Positions 17,940 to 25,390 of a stretch of DNA of 57,223 nucleotides are shown here, piece after piece. The notes beneath the pieces were generated by a model. It was not told the DNA's origin. It did no database searches and was given only the letters and a program-made list of their open reading frames with translations. Source of the stretch: an uncultured Erysipelotrichaceae bacterium (GTDB taxonomy: Bacteria > Bacillota_I > Bacilli_A > RF39 > UBA660); the NCBI GenBank assembly GCA_902767245.1, contig CACXGO010000040.1:1-57223 (forward strand), given 5' to 3'. How positions within the stretch are numbered: position 1 is the stretch's first letter; each line of letters begins with the position of its first letter. The position numbers and the translations under genes are program-made.

Positions 17940-19967
17940 CTAATAAATTCCTTGTTTAATTTGTAATTTTTTAACTTTCTTTTTATCTTTACCCGCTTCA
18001 TCCCAAAAATCTTTTTCACTAAATAAGATTTCCTCTGGTTCAAAATATTGAATATTTCCTTTACTATCAGAATAGATTTTTAAAAAATATCCACCTACGC
18101 TATTAATAAGACCTTTCTTTTGCTGAAATTGTGTCTTACTACATAAAGCAGGGACCTCTATACATTGAACATTACGATATGCAAATGCATAACTTTTGTG
18201 ATAATGTCCAATTAACATTATCTTTGGTTTATTATGTGATTCCAAAATCTCTATTCTTTTTTGAGGCTTATATGATAAACTCTGAGTTGATCCGTCACCA
18301 GGATGATCTAATAGTATTTTAACTGCATTTATCTCAATTTGACCAGTATCTTGGCCAAGAAATGTCATGTCTCTTCTACATCTATCTACCCAATAATCAA
18401 CAGTTGCTTGACCGTTTTTATAATGAGATTCGTCATGACTACCTAATATATAATATGTTTCCATTCCATCAACATAAGGATACATATCTACTGTATATCC
18501 AACTTGTTCATCAAATCCGTGAAGAAATTGCTGACGTGGGCTTTCTGGACGAATTGGATAATTCCCATCTGTCATATCTCCAACATGAAGTGCATACTTA
18601 ATACCTCTATTGTATGCTTCTTGATATAGTTGGTTTAATAAATGAAGCTGCTGATGAATATTACCAAAATGAGTATCTGATACAACTAAAACCTCTGTAC
18701 AATTTAGTTCCTCTGGTGAAACTTTGCTATAATTTATCTTTTTGGCAATGTTTTTTTTAAATACCATTTCATTACCATTTTGAACTATTTCAACACTCTT
18801 ACCACACATTTCCCATATATAAAGTAGCCCTTGAAGTTCTTTATAACTAATATTAAATTTAGCCATATAAGTATCAATAGACATTCCGTTTTTAGCATAG
18901 TTATAAGAATGTAAAGCTGTTTCAATGCTGGCACTATCCAAATTTGGTTTTGTAGACTTATTTTTAATATTTATATTAACATCTCTTAAATTCTCTTTAT
19001 TTGTAAGATAATATGGTGAATTTATAGCATTTACATTTTGAAGTAACCCTTTTTCGTTGGTAGTAACCGTTATATACCAAGCCCCAATTGTATTAGCATA
19101 TCTTTTTGTTTTCATTTCTTTATCAGTTGCACAAACACTTGGAACAGAAATGCAAGTTACATCACGATATGTATATTTTTCCATCTGAAGTAAGCCACCA
19201 TATAATAAAATGTCAGGTTTATCCTCACTTCTGTAGGCATCTAATGTTTGCTGTGTACGGTAAGATGCGGTATATGTTTTACTCAATTTTGAATTCATTA
19301 CTTGCATTTTAACACGGTCGATTTTAATATCGCATACATCTTCCCCAAGATAAATCATATCTTTTCTTTCTGCAGCAATTCTCTTACCTATATTGATGTT
19401 TTTTAAACTAATATGTTTATCATCAATTTTACCTGAAATAAAATATGTAGTAATCCCTTCATGGCGAGGATAATTATTAACAATATAATCTATCTGACCC
19501 TGACTATCTTCAATGAAATTTGATTCAGTATCGGTTATAGGCTGTAATCCAGCAGAAATATTTCCACAAATAATAACATTATGAATTCCCATTTCATAAG
19601 CCTTACGGTAAATATCATTTAAAATAGTTAATTGTTGTGAATTAGATCCTAATCTCAAATCAGAAATAGCAACAAATTTAAATTCATTTGATTCATCTGT
19701 TTCAAATGAATAAGTGCTTACTTCTTTATCAATAGTATCTCCCTGATTAAGTAAATGGAATCCATCATCATATTGTTTAACAATGATATTCATACCACCC
19801 TCAATTAAATCATGAACTAGTCCAAGGACTTCAAAATCAGTTAAATCTAAAGCAGTAGAAATTACACTAATATGTTTTTCTTTTTTAATAAGTTCTAACA
19901 GCTTATCAATCGTTTCTTTTGAATACTCTTTTGTTTCAATCTTTTCTTCATTATTAATATTTTCCAT
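17940..19967 (-). CDS. Tandem metallophosphoesterase protein with one degenerate and one intact domain
   Basis: 675 residues. N-terminal region (about 1-90) unknown, then two homologous calcineurin-like phosphoesterase domains of about 230 residues each. The second (about 425-660) keeps the metal ligands: VVSDTHFGN, HVGDMTDG, GSHDESHY and GHYHKSY. In the first (about 93-320) the same places read AISDLRLGS, ICGNISAG, SGKIDDKH and LYGGLLQ, so most metal ligands are lost and it is probably a non-catalytic scaffold. A helical linker separates them. ATG at 19967 with AGGAGG. Substrate unknown; cyclic nucleotides, RNA ends or phosphoproteins are all possible. A leader peptide and terminator precede it. 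Confidence 0.8.
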   Translation of the reverse strand: MENINNEEKIETKEYSKETIDKLLELIKKEKHISVISTALDLTDFEVLGLVHDLIEGGMNIIVKQYDDGFHLLNQGDTIDKEVSTYSFETDESNEFKFVAISDLRLGSNSQQLTILNDIYRKAYEMGIHNVIICGNISAGLQPITDTESNFIEDSQGQIDYIVNNYPRHEGITTYFISGKIDDKHISLKNINIGKRIAAERKDMIYLGEDVCDIKIDRVKMQVMNSKLSKTYTASYRTQQTLDAYRSEDKPDILLYGGLLQMEKYTYRDVTCISVPSVCATDKEMKTKRYANTIGAWYITVTTNEKGLLQNVNAINSPYYLTNKENLRDVNINIKNKSTKPNLDSASIETALHSYNYAKNGMSIDTYMAKFNISYKELQGLLYIWEMCGKSVEIVQNGNEMVFKKNIAKKINYSKVSPEELNCTEVLVVSDTHFGNIHQQLHLLNQLYQEAYNRGIKYALHVGDMTDGNYPIRPESPRQQFLHGFDEQVGYTVDMYPYVDGMETYYILGSHDESHYKNGQATVDYWVDRCRRDMTFLGQDTGQIEINAVKILLDHPGDGSTQSLSYKPQKRIEILESHNKPKIMLIGHYHKSYAFAYRNVQCIEVPALCSKTQFQQKKGLINSVGGYFLKIYSDSKGNIQYFEPEEILFSEKDFWDEAGKDKKKVKKLQIKQGIY

Positions 19968-19987
19968 AGTATAACCTCCTCACTAAA

Positions 19988-20011
19988 AAAAGATAGTATA
20001 TTTTACTATCA
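19988..20011 (-). terminator. Leader terminator upstream of the metallophosphoesterase gene
   Basis: Minus strand GATAGTA-AAATA-TACTATC followed by TTTTTTT. The 5' arm overlaps the stop codon of the leader peptide, and the SD of the main gene follows about 5 nt later. The arrangement looks like an attenuator. Confidence 0.7.
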
Positions 20012-20059
20012 GCTATAAAATAAAAGGAGAATAAAAAATGAAAAAGTACGTGTCCTCAT
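20009..20059 (-). CDS. Leader peptide (16 residues)
   Basis: ATG at 20057-20059 preceded by AGGAGG at 8-nt spacing. The product is MRTRTFSFFILLLFYS, ending in TGA exactly at the start of a terminator hairpin. A strong SD on such a short ORF, and the placement of its stop in the terminator stem, argue for a regulatory leader rather than a chance ORF. A ribosome held at the end of the ORF would block the terminator and let transcription enter the metallophosphoesterase gene. A possible promoter is TTGACA at 20128-20133 with TATCTT 16 bp further. Could alternatively be a tiny membrane protein. Confidence 0.55.
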   Translation of the reverse strand: MRTRTFSFFILLLFYS

Positions 20060-20132
20060 TTTATTAACCTCCTATTCTAATAAAGTATATCAAAAATATG
20101 AAAGAAAAGATATAGTTTTCTAAAATTTTGTC

Positions 20133-20160
20133 AAAAAAAATAATCACTATAGTGATTATT
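20133..20160 (-). terminator. Terminator after tRNA-Asn
   Basis: Minus strand AATAATCAC-TATA-GTGATTATT followed by a T-run, 12 nt downstream of the tRNA 3' end. Confidence 0.85.
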
Positions 20161-20171
20161 TAATATCAATA

Positions 20172-20248
20172 TGGCGCCTCAAGTAGGACTCGAACCTACG
20201 ACCCCTTGATTAACAGTCAAGTGCTCTAACCGACTGAGCTATTGAGGC
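20172..20248 (-). tRNA. tRNA-Asn (GTT)
   Basis: 77 nt on the minus strand, from GCCTCAA to an encoded CCA. The anticodon loop CTGTTAA gives anticodon GTT. The D arm TAGCTCAGTCGGTTAGAGCA and T arm GTAGGTTCGAGTCCTAC are canonical, and the acceptor stem GCCTCAA pairs with TTGAGGC. Confidence 0.97.
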
Positions 20249-20258
20249 TCATAAGATT

Positions 20259-20286
20259 AGTATATCACTTTTTTTAAAATTTACAA
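20259..20286 (-). promoter_or_regulatory. tRNA-Asn promoter
   Basis: TTGTAA (20281-20286) and TATACT (20259-20264) on the minus strand with a 16-bp spacer; the -35 lies on the last codons of the upstream nucleotidase gene. Confidence 0.65.
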
Positions 20287-20826
20287 CAATTTTTTGGCTA
20301 CATCTAACCAATTAATTGCTCTCTCAATTCCTTTTTCCGTTAATTCGTCATCTGATACATTTTTATTATGATAAGCAGTGAATAATATTTTTTTTGTGCC
20401 ATTTACTAAATTATCAATACGATCATCTATTTTAATATCTGCATGAAGCAATTCTTTATCAGTTATAAATATATATCGATCTGGTTTAATAAATGGAAAT
20501 TCTTTTAATAAATAATTGTATTTTTGTTCTAAAACATATCCAGATTCATTAGGTATTTCGCGATAAATATAGGATGTTCCAATATAAACCTTATATTTCT
20601 GATTTAATGCCTCTATAACTTCTTTTGCATTTGGTGCAAGCATACAATAATCATACACATTTTTTGTTTTAAACCATTCAAAAAAGGCTTTTTTATCCGG
20701 AAGAATATCTTGCATATAAAAATCTTTAAAATCATCTTCGGTATAATCAGTTTTCATATATTCATTAATAAGTTTTAAAAAACCACCCTGAACGATTACA
20801 TCATCCATATCAATTATTAATATCAT
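20281..20826 (-). CDS. HAD-superfamily 5'(3')-deoxyribonucleotidase-like protein
   Basis: 181 residues. DxD nucleophile motif at the very N-terminus (LIIDMDDVI), motif II in YIGTSYI, and the motif IV acidic pair in HADIKIDDRIDN, all in the arrangement of the NT5C family. Expected to remove phosphate from (deoxy)nucleoside monophosphates in the cytosol. Its start lies within the end of the carboxypeptidase gene (17-base overlap), so it is co-translated with it. Confidence 0.82.
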   Translation of the reverse strand: MILIIDMDDVIVQGGFLKLINEYMKTDYTEDDFKDFYMQDILPDKKAFFEWFKTKNVYDYCMLAPNAKEVIEALNQKYKVYIGTSYIYREIPNESGYVLEQKYNYLLKEFPFIKPDRYIFITDKELLHADIKIDDRIDNLVNGTKKILFTAYHNKNVSDDELTEKGIERAINWLDVAKKLL

Positions 20827-22114
20827 AAATACCTAAATACTCCTCTAATGTTATTTCTTTTGCCATTATTTCTGTTGCCACTTCTATACCAACATATCTT
20901 ATATGCCACGGTTCATACTTGTATCCTGTAATTGCTTGTTTATATTCTGGATATCTAATAATGAATCCATATTTTGCACAATTTTCATTAAGCCATATAC
21001 CAGCCGGAGTTCTTCCAAACGAAACAGAACCTATTCCAACATCAAAAGCAAGTCCAGTTTGATGTTCTGAATGCCCGGGATGAGCGGAAATAATATCGGC
21101 ATATTCAATTCCATTTTTATTTTTATATTTTTCATATAATGCTTTCTGATAATTATAATCACGATAACCAGACTTTAAAGGCATGCTATGCCCAGCTTCT
21201 TTAGCAGCATTTTGCAATTCCTTTAAAGCTTTTAAGGCTCCTTGGTTATCAGCTTTAAAATTTTTAGGTACGGAATATTTTTTATTAACAATTAATATAT
21301 TTTTAATATATGTTGGTCCTTCAATAATCTCCTTGTAACCTTTGTTTAAATCATCATGATTATATATTTTAACTTTTCTCTTAGCAATTCCTTCGTTTCC
21401 ATTTGAATCCTTTACTTTATATATGACTTCAAAAATTTCATGTTTGCTTGTATCAACATTAGAAATAATTTCTATTTTTGAACTTATATCACCATCACAA
21501 TTATCTGTTGCTGTAGCTCCAAATTCTTTATATTCAGAATTTTCTTCAAAAGTTAAAATATCCGATTTTTTTAAAGTGATAACCGGATTAACATTATCGC
21601 CTGGTATTAATACTCTTACAACTTCTTTTTTGTTTCCACTATTATCAGTAACAGAATAAATAATTCTATTGCTTTCTTTTTTAGTTTCAACTTTATTTGT
21701 TATATCACCATCAATATTATCAATGGCTTTATAACCATCTTCTACATATTCTTTGCCACATAAAACAACTTCATTATTTCCAACTAAAGTTATTTCAGGT
21801 GATGCTAAATCCGCAACAATAACTTTACGTGATACTTCTCTAACGGTATCACCTCTTTTTAAAATGTATTTTAGTGTGTATTCACCTAACTTATCTGTAT
21901 CAACTTTACCTTCAATCTTTATTTTAGATGTTAAATCATCTTTAAAATATGATGCTTTAGCACCTTGATCTATATATTCAGATCCTATATTTATTTTTAC
22001 AATTTCACTGCCATTTAATCGAAGTTGTAAAAAAGGATTATAAATATATAAAACGAAAGCTATAAGTAAAATTTCAATAAAAAGGATTGCCAGTAATATA
22101 TTTCGTTTATTCAT
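20810..22114 (-). CDS. VanY-type D-Ala-D-Ala carboxypeptidase with three Ig-like repeats
   Basis: 434 residues. One N-terminal transmembrane helix (about 7-25), three DUF5011 Ig-like repeats (about 28-100, 102-170, 172-250), then a peptidase M15B domain with the zinc motif SAHPGHSEHQTGLAFDVG and the EPWHIRYVG end. Trims the terminal D-Ala from peptidoglycan stems outside the cell. AGGTGA precedes the ATG at 22114, and a TATAAT lies at 22133-22138 on the minus strand just after the terminator of the next gene. Confidence 0.9.
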   Translation of the reverse strand: MNKRNILLAILFIEILLIAFVLYIYNPFLQLRLNGSEIVKINIGSEYIDQGAKASYFKDDLTSKIKIEGKVDTDKLGEYTLKYILKRGDTVREVSRKVIVADLASPEITLVGNNEVVLCGKEYVEDGYKAIDNIDGDITNKVETKKESNRIIYSVTDNSGNKKEVVRVLIPGDNVNPVITLKKSDILTFEENSEYKEFGATATDNCDGDISSKIEIISNVDTSKHEIFEVIYKVKDSNGNEGIAKRKVKIYNHDDLNKGYKEIIEGPTYIKNILIVNKKYSVPKNFKADNQGALKALKELQNAAKEAGHSMPLKSGYRDYNYQKALYEKYKNKNGIEYADIISAHPGHSEHQTGLAFDVGIGSVSFGRTPAGIWLNENCAKYGFIIRYPEYKQAITGYKYEPWHIRYVGIEVATEIMAKEITLEEYLGIYDINN

Positions 22115-22142
22115 GATTAGTCACCTATTATGATTATAACAT

Positions 22143-22172
22143 AAAAAAAGAATTATTTTTTGAAATAATTCT
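22143..22172 (-). terminator. Terminator of the rel-methyltransferase unit
   Basis: Minus strand GAATTATTT-CAAA-AAATAATTC followed by TTTTTTT; the stem overlaps the last codons of the methyltransferase gene. Confidence 0.85.
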
Positions 22173-22950
22173 CTATTTTTTCATATAAATATTTTAATTC
22201 ATCATTTGAAATAATTTCAAATGTTTTAGATAATAAAAGTTGATTTATATCTAAATTTTTAACTATTTCCTTTGACTCCTTTTGAGTAAGTTTGTTACCT
22301 TTTAAATAATTTATTCTTATAAATGATTCAATTAAAGCATTTTTTACTTTTTTGTTACCATAAAAGAATAAATTTCTAAAAATAACTAAAGTATCATTTA
22401 AATCATTTTCATTTATTTTCACAAGTTTTATCATTGATGATAATACACGTGGTTTGGGATTAAATGATTCTGGTAAAATATCCATTATTTTTTCTACTTT
22501 AAAAAAGCAATTTGTTAAAAGTGATAATTTACTGATGTCATTTTTTATAACATTGCTGGCATAATTACTACCTGTAATCATAAACAACTCTTTAAAATTA
22601 CACTTAATAACTTTTTTTATAAAAGGTTCAGTAATACTATATGGAAGTGAAGTAATAATTTTATCACATTCAGGAATATATGTGTCTAAAACATTATCAA
22701 ATATAATTTCAACATTATCATTTCTTTCAGTAAATGGAATTAAATATTTTCCTAATCTTTGATCTATTTCAATTAAGTACAATTTTTTAACCTTTGAAGC
22801 AATAAGTGCTGATATATTACCTTTACCAGGTCCAACTTCAACAACAACATCACTTTTTTTTAAGCTCGCTTCATCAATAAATCTTGAAATTACTTTTTCA
22901 TCAATTAAAAAATGTTGATCCAATTTATCTGTTTCATTTTTGAACTCCAC
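22153..22950 (-). CDS. KsgA/Dim1/Erm-family rRNA adenine methyltransferase with altered motif IV
   Basis: 265 residues. SAM-dependent N6-adenine methyltransferase fold: KLDQHFLID, VVVEVGPGKGNIS (motif I), LYLIEIDQRL (motif II), then ITSLPYSITEPF at motif IV and the FNPKPRVLSSMI C-terminal signature. DQHFLID and the wording around motif I look more like archaeal Dim1/KsgA than the bacterial QNFL form. The catalytic NLPY is here SLPY, so activity is uncertain. It begins at a GTG that overlaps the end of the rel gene by 17 bases. Substrate could be small-subunit rRNA; a role in antibiotic resistance (Erm) is not shown. Confidence 0.78.
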   Translation of the reverse strand: MEFKNETDKLDQHFLIDEKVISRFIDEASLKKSDVVVEVGPGKGNISALIASKVKKLYLIEIDQRLGKYLIPFTERNDNVEIIFDNVLDTYIPECDKIITSLPYSITEPFIKKVIKCNFKELFMITGSNYASNVIKNDISKLSLLTNCFFKVEKIMDILPESFNPKPRVLSSMIKLVKINENDLNDTLVIFRNLFFYGNKKVKNALIESFIRINYLKGNKLTQKESKEIVKNLDINQLLLSKTFEIISNDELKYLYEKIENYFKK

Positions 22951-24400
22951 GCTTCTTCTTCCCCTTTATATTTGGTATTTTTTTCATAATTTTCCTTTGT
23001 GCTTCAATTGTAGTTGCATCGCCCATCCACTCAACTTTTGGTCCGTATGTTTCACCCATTATGATGTGAACACGATCTCCATTAGCTAAAATGGTATCAA
23101 AACTAACCGGTTTACCATTTACAAATGCTCCTGCCAATTTATCTAAACTATCTTCACCCATAAACGAAACAAAATCAATTATAGTTGAACCTTCCGGTAT
23201 TTCAACAAGTCTACCATTATAATCGTATACTTGAATGTTTTCCCCTAAAATTTCTTTTTGTACATGATTTACAAATTCTTGATTACTTACAAAAATACGA
23301 TTTATAGCTTTTATAGAACTTTCAAAATGGAATTTTTCTTTTAATACTTCTTGCATTCTATTTCCGGCTTCACCTTTACAAATATCCCAATAAGCAGTAA
23401 GTCCATACATATTGATTTTTTCCATTTCAAATGTTCTGATTTGACTTTGAACCAATAATTCATCTGGTCCGAAAACTGAGGAATGTAATGATGTATACAT
23501 ATTTGGTTTTGGTAATGCAATATAATCTTTAAAGGTTGCATTACAAGGAATATATAAACTATGAACTATTCTTAGAACATTATAACATTCTTTAACATCA
23601 TTAACTAGTGTTTTTATAGCTATAAAATCATGAAGATTAGCTAAATCTTCGCCCATATTCAATCTTTGATAAACACTATATACATTTTTAATACGCAATT
23701 TTAACTCATGAGGAACTTTTTCATCAGATAATAATCTGTGTATATCAAAAATCATTTCATTAATAATTTCACGTTTTTTATCAACAAAAGTTTTTACTTT
23801 TTCTTTTGTTTCAATATAAGCTTCTGGATTTAAGTAATGAAAAGATAAATCTTCTAATTGCCTTCTTAATCTTTCTGCACCAATATATCTTGCAAGTGGA
23901 ACATAGAATTGCATTGTTTCATTTGCTTTTTCAATTCTTTTTTGTTCACTTTTATATTGAAGTGTTAACATATTATGAAGTCTATCAGCTAATTTAATAA
24001 TAATAATTCTTGCGTCTTTAGTAATACCTAGTATAATTTTTCTTTTAGTTGCAAAATTTCGCTCAGTTTTATCTTCAAAATTAACTTTAGTTAAGTTGGT
24101 AACTCCATCAACAAGTTCAGCAATTGTTTCATTAAATAAAGAAGCAATTTTTTCTCTTGTAATATTGCAATCTTCAACAACATCATGCAAAAGTCCAGCA
24201 CATAATGTATCGCGATCGGCATGCATATCTGCTAAAATTGTTGCAACCGCAAGTGGATGAATTATATATGGCTCTCCACTATGACGGAATTGACCTTCAT
24301 GACACTTTTTTGCAAATAAATAAGCTCTTGTTACGACTTCAACTTCTTCAGGATTATAGTTTTTAACAAGCTCTATAAAATTTTCGAATGAAACTTTCAT
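22934..24400 (-). CDS. rel: Short RelA/SpoT homologue (HD hydrolase, synthetase-like and TGS domains)
   Basis: 488 residues, ending just after the TGS domain, so the helical and ACT domains of long Rel proteins (about 730 residues) are missing. The N-terminal HD hydrolase is intact (HSGEPYIIHPLAV, LLHDVVEDC, LADRLHNM). The synthetase region has FKDYIALPKPNMYTSLH, but the catalytic E(V/I)QIRT reads QSQIRT and the usual AVR reads AIK. TGS domain about 400-465 (IQVYDYNGRLVEIPEGSTIID). This suggests a mainly ppGpp-degrading enzyme. ATG at 24400 is preceded by AGGTGAT; the frame from 24418 is ignored. An attenuator-like leader precedes it. Confidence 0.9.
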   Translation of the reverse strand: MKVSFENFIELVKNYNPEEVEVVTRAYLFAKKCHEGQFRHSGEPYIIHPLAVATILADMHADRDTLCAGLLHDVVEDCNITREKIASLFNETIAELVDGVTNLTKVNFEDKTERNFATKRKIILGITKDARIIIIKLADRLHNMLTLQYKSEQKRIEKANETMQFYVPLARYIGAERLRRQLEDLSFHYLNPEAYIETKEKVKTFVDKKREIINEMIFDIHRLLSDEKVPHELKLRIKNVYSVYQRLNMGEDLANLHDFIAIKTLVNDVKECYNVLRIVHSLYIPCNATFKDYIALPKPNMYTSLHSSVFGPDELLVQSQIRTFEMEKINMYGLTAYWDICKGEAGNRMQEVLKEKFHFESSIKAINRIFVSNQEFVNHVQKEILGENIQVYDYNGRLVEIPEGSTIIDFVSFMGEDSLDKLAGAFVNGKPVSFDTILANGDRVHIIMGETYGPKVEWMGDATTIEAQRKIMKKIPNIKGKKKRGVQK

Positions 24401-24417
24401 AATATCACCTACTACCA

Positions 24418-24462
24418 AAAAAAGCGTTTTAATATAACGCTTTTTTACTTCGTTATATTAAA
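24418..24462 (-). promoter_or_regulatory. rel leader: mutually exclusive antiterminator/terminator hairpins
   Basis: On the minus strand, TTTAATATAACG (24451-24462) can pair perfectly with CGTTATATTAAA (24428-24439). The second arm overlaps a terminator stem AAAAAAGCGTT / AACGCTTTTTT (24436-24446 with 24418-24428) that ends in a T-run just before the rel SD. Only one of the two can form. The trigger is unknown. Confidence 0.6.
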
Positions 24463-24470
24463 TTGGCATT

Positions 24471-24499
24471 AATATAACCTTTTTTCAATAAATTGTCAA
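24471..24499 (-). promoter_or_regulatory. rel promoter
   Basis: Minus strand TTGACA (24494-24499) and TATATT (24471-24476) with an optimal 17-bp spacer, directly after the preceding gene's stop; places the transcription start just before the attenuator-like leader. Confidence 0.75.
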
Positions 24500-24500
24500 G

Positions 24501-24938
24501 TTAATCCTTTTTAAATTTATTCTTGAATCGATCTAAAGAGATACGCATTCCAGAGTCTTTTTTTTCTGATTGATAATCAAGAACATATTTGATACCATTA
24601 TTTGGATTATGTTCAAATAGTTCAATTTTTTCACCCCTCATGATTTTTGTAACTTGCTCCGGTGTAAATCTTCTTCCATGAAAATCTACTACTGCCATAT
24701 AGCAATTAGGTGAATAAGAAATAATTTTATTTTTATTAATGACATCAACAATTTGCCCACTTCTCATATATTCTTCAAAAACAAATTTGTCAATTAATTC
24801 ATCAGGAATATATTTCATTATTCTTGGCATAAAAATATCAGTTTCAGATGAAATTCCTCTAACGGTATAAACATTATTTAATTCATCATAACCATATGCA
24901 TATAAATTTGTGTTTTTTTCACTTATAAAATCCCCCAT
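24501..24938 (-). CDS. Hypothetical protein, possibly DUF3945-like end
   Basis: 145 residues, cytosolic, not recognised with certainty. The ATG at 24938 has AGGAGG before it; the frame to 24968 is not needed. The C-terminal half (RRFTPEQVTKIMRGEKIELF ... GIKYVLDYQ) resembles the short T-x-EQ-x-x-x-LxxG-K-x-x-x-L pattern seen in DUF3945-type segments, which would be expected to bind partners or DNA, but this is a weak resemblance. The N-terminal half (NLYAYGYDELNNVYTVRG) is unremarkable. It ends right at the rel promoter. Confidence 0.6.
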   Translation of the reverse strand: MGDFISEKNTNLYAYGYDELNNVYTVRGISSETDIFMPRIMKYIPDELIDKFVFEEYMRSGQIVDVINKNKIISYSPNCYMAVVDFHGRRFTPEQVTKIMRGEKIELFEHNPNNGIKYVLDYQSEKKDSGMRISLDRFKNKFKKD

Positions 24939-24987
24939 ATTTTCCTCCTTGGCTATATATAATAACACATTTTTTTATTTTTGCAAA

Positions 24988-25386
24988 TTATTCTACAAAA
25001 GTAAAATTCGCATTTTTAAAATAATTTTTTAATTCTTCAGGATTTAAGTCTTTAAAGTCTTCCCAATAATCATCCAATTCTTCAGTAATAAAGCAATCAT
25101 AAACATTTCTTATTGTTTTAGAATTCCCATAACTTTCTTCTTTATAGTACCTTTGAGCTTCTTCTTTAGTATTAAATTTAATTACGCTTTCTACTTTAAC
25201 TATTTTATTATTTTCATAATATACAACTTCATAATTATTACCATTTTTAAATACTAATCTATTTTCAGTTGAGATAAGAGAATATTTTGGAATTTTATCA
25301 TCTTTATTTATTTTGCCTTTTTTACTTATGTTTCCACATCCGGTTAATAAAATTAAAATTAGTATAAAACATAATATTCTTTTCAT
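24988..25386 (-). CDS. Small lipoprotein of unknown function
   Basis: 132 residues. Signal peptide MKRILCFILILILLTGCGN with a lipobox LTGC, so it is probably lipid-anchored on the outer membrane face after cleavage before Cys17. The mature part is polar and mildly acidic, with EYD-type and YYENNKIVKVESVIKF segments, and matches no family I know. Four bases after the ATP-grasp gene, so likely co-transcribed with it. Confidence 0.7.
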   Translation of the reverse strand: MKRILCFILILILLTGCGNISKKGKINKDDKIPKYSLISTENRLVFKNGNNYEVVYYENNKIVKVESVIKFNTKEEAQRYYKEESYGNSKTIRNVYDCFITEELDDYWEDFKDLNPEELKNYFKNANFTFVE

Positions 25387-25390
25387 AACA

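Noticed and set aside
20038-20067. Nine-codon plus-strand ORF with AAAAGGAG (MKKYVSSFY)
   Set aside because: It is the reverse of the minus-strand leader peptide, which has the better SD-terminator arrangement and faces a downstream gene.
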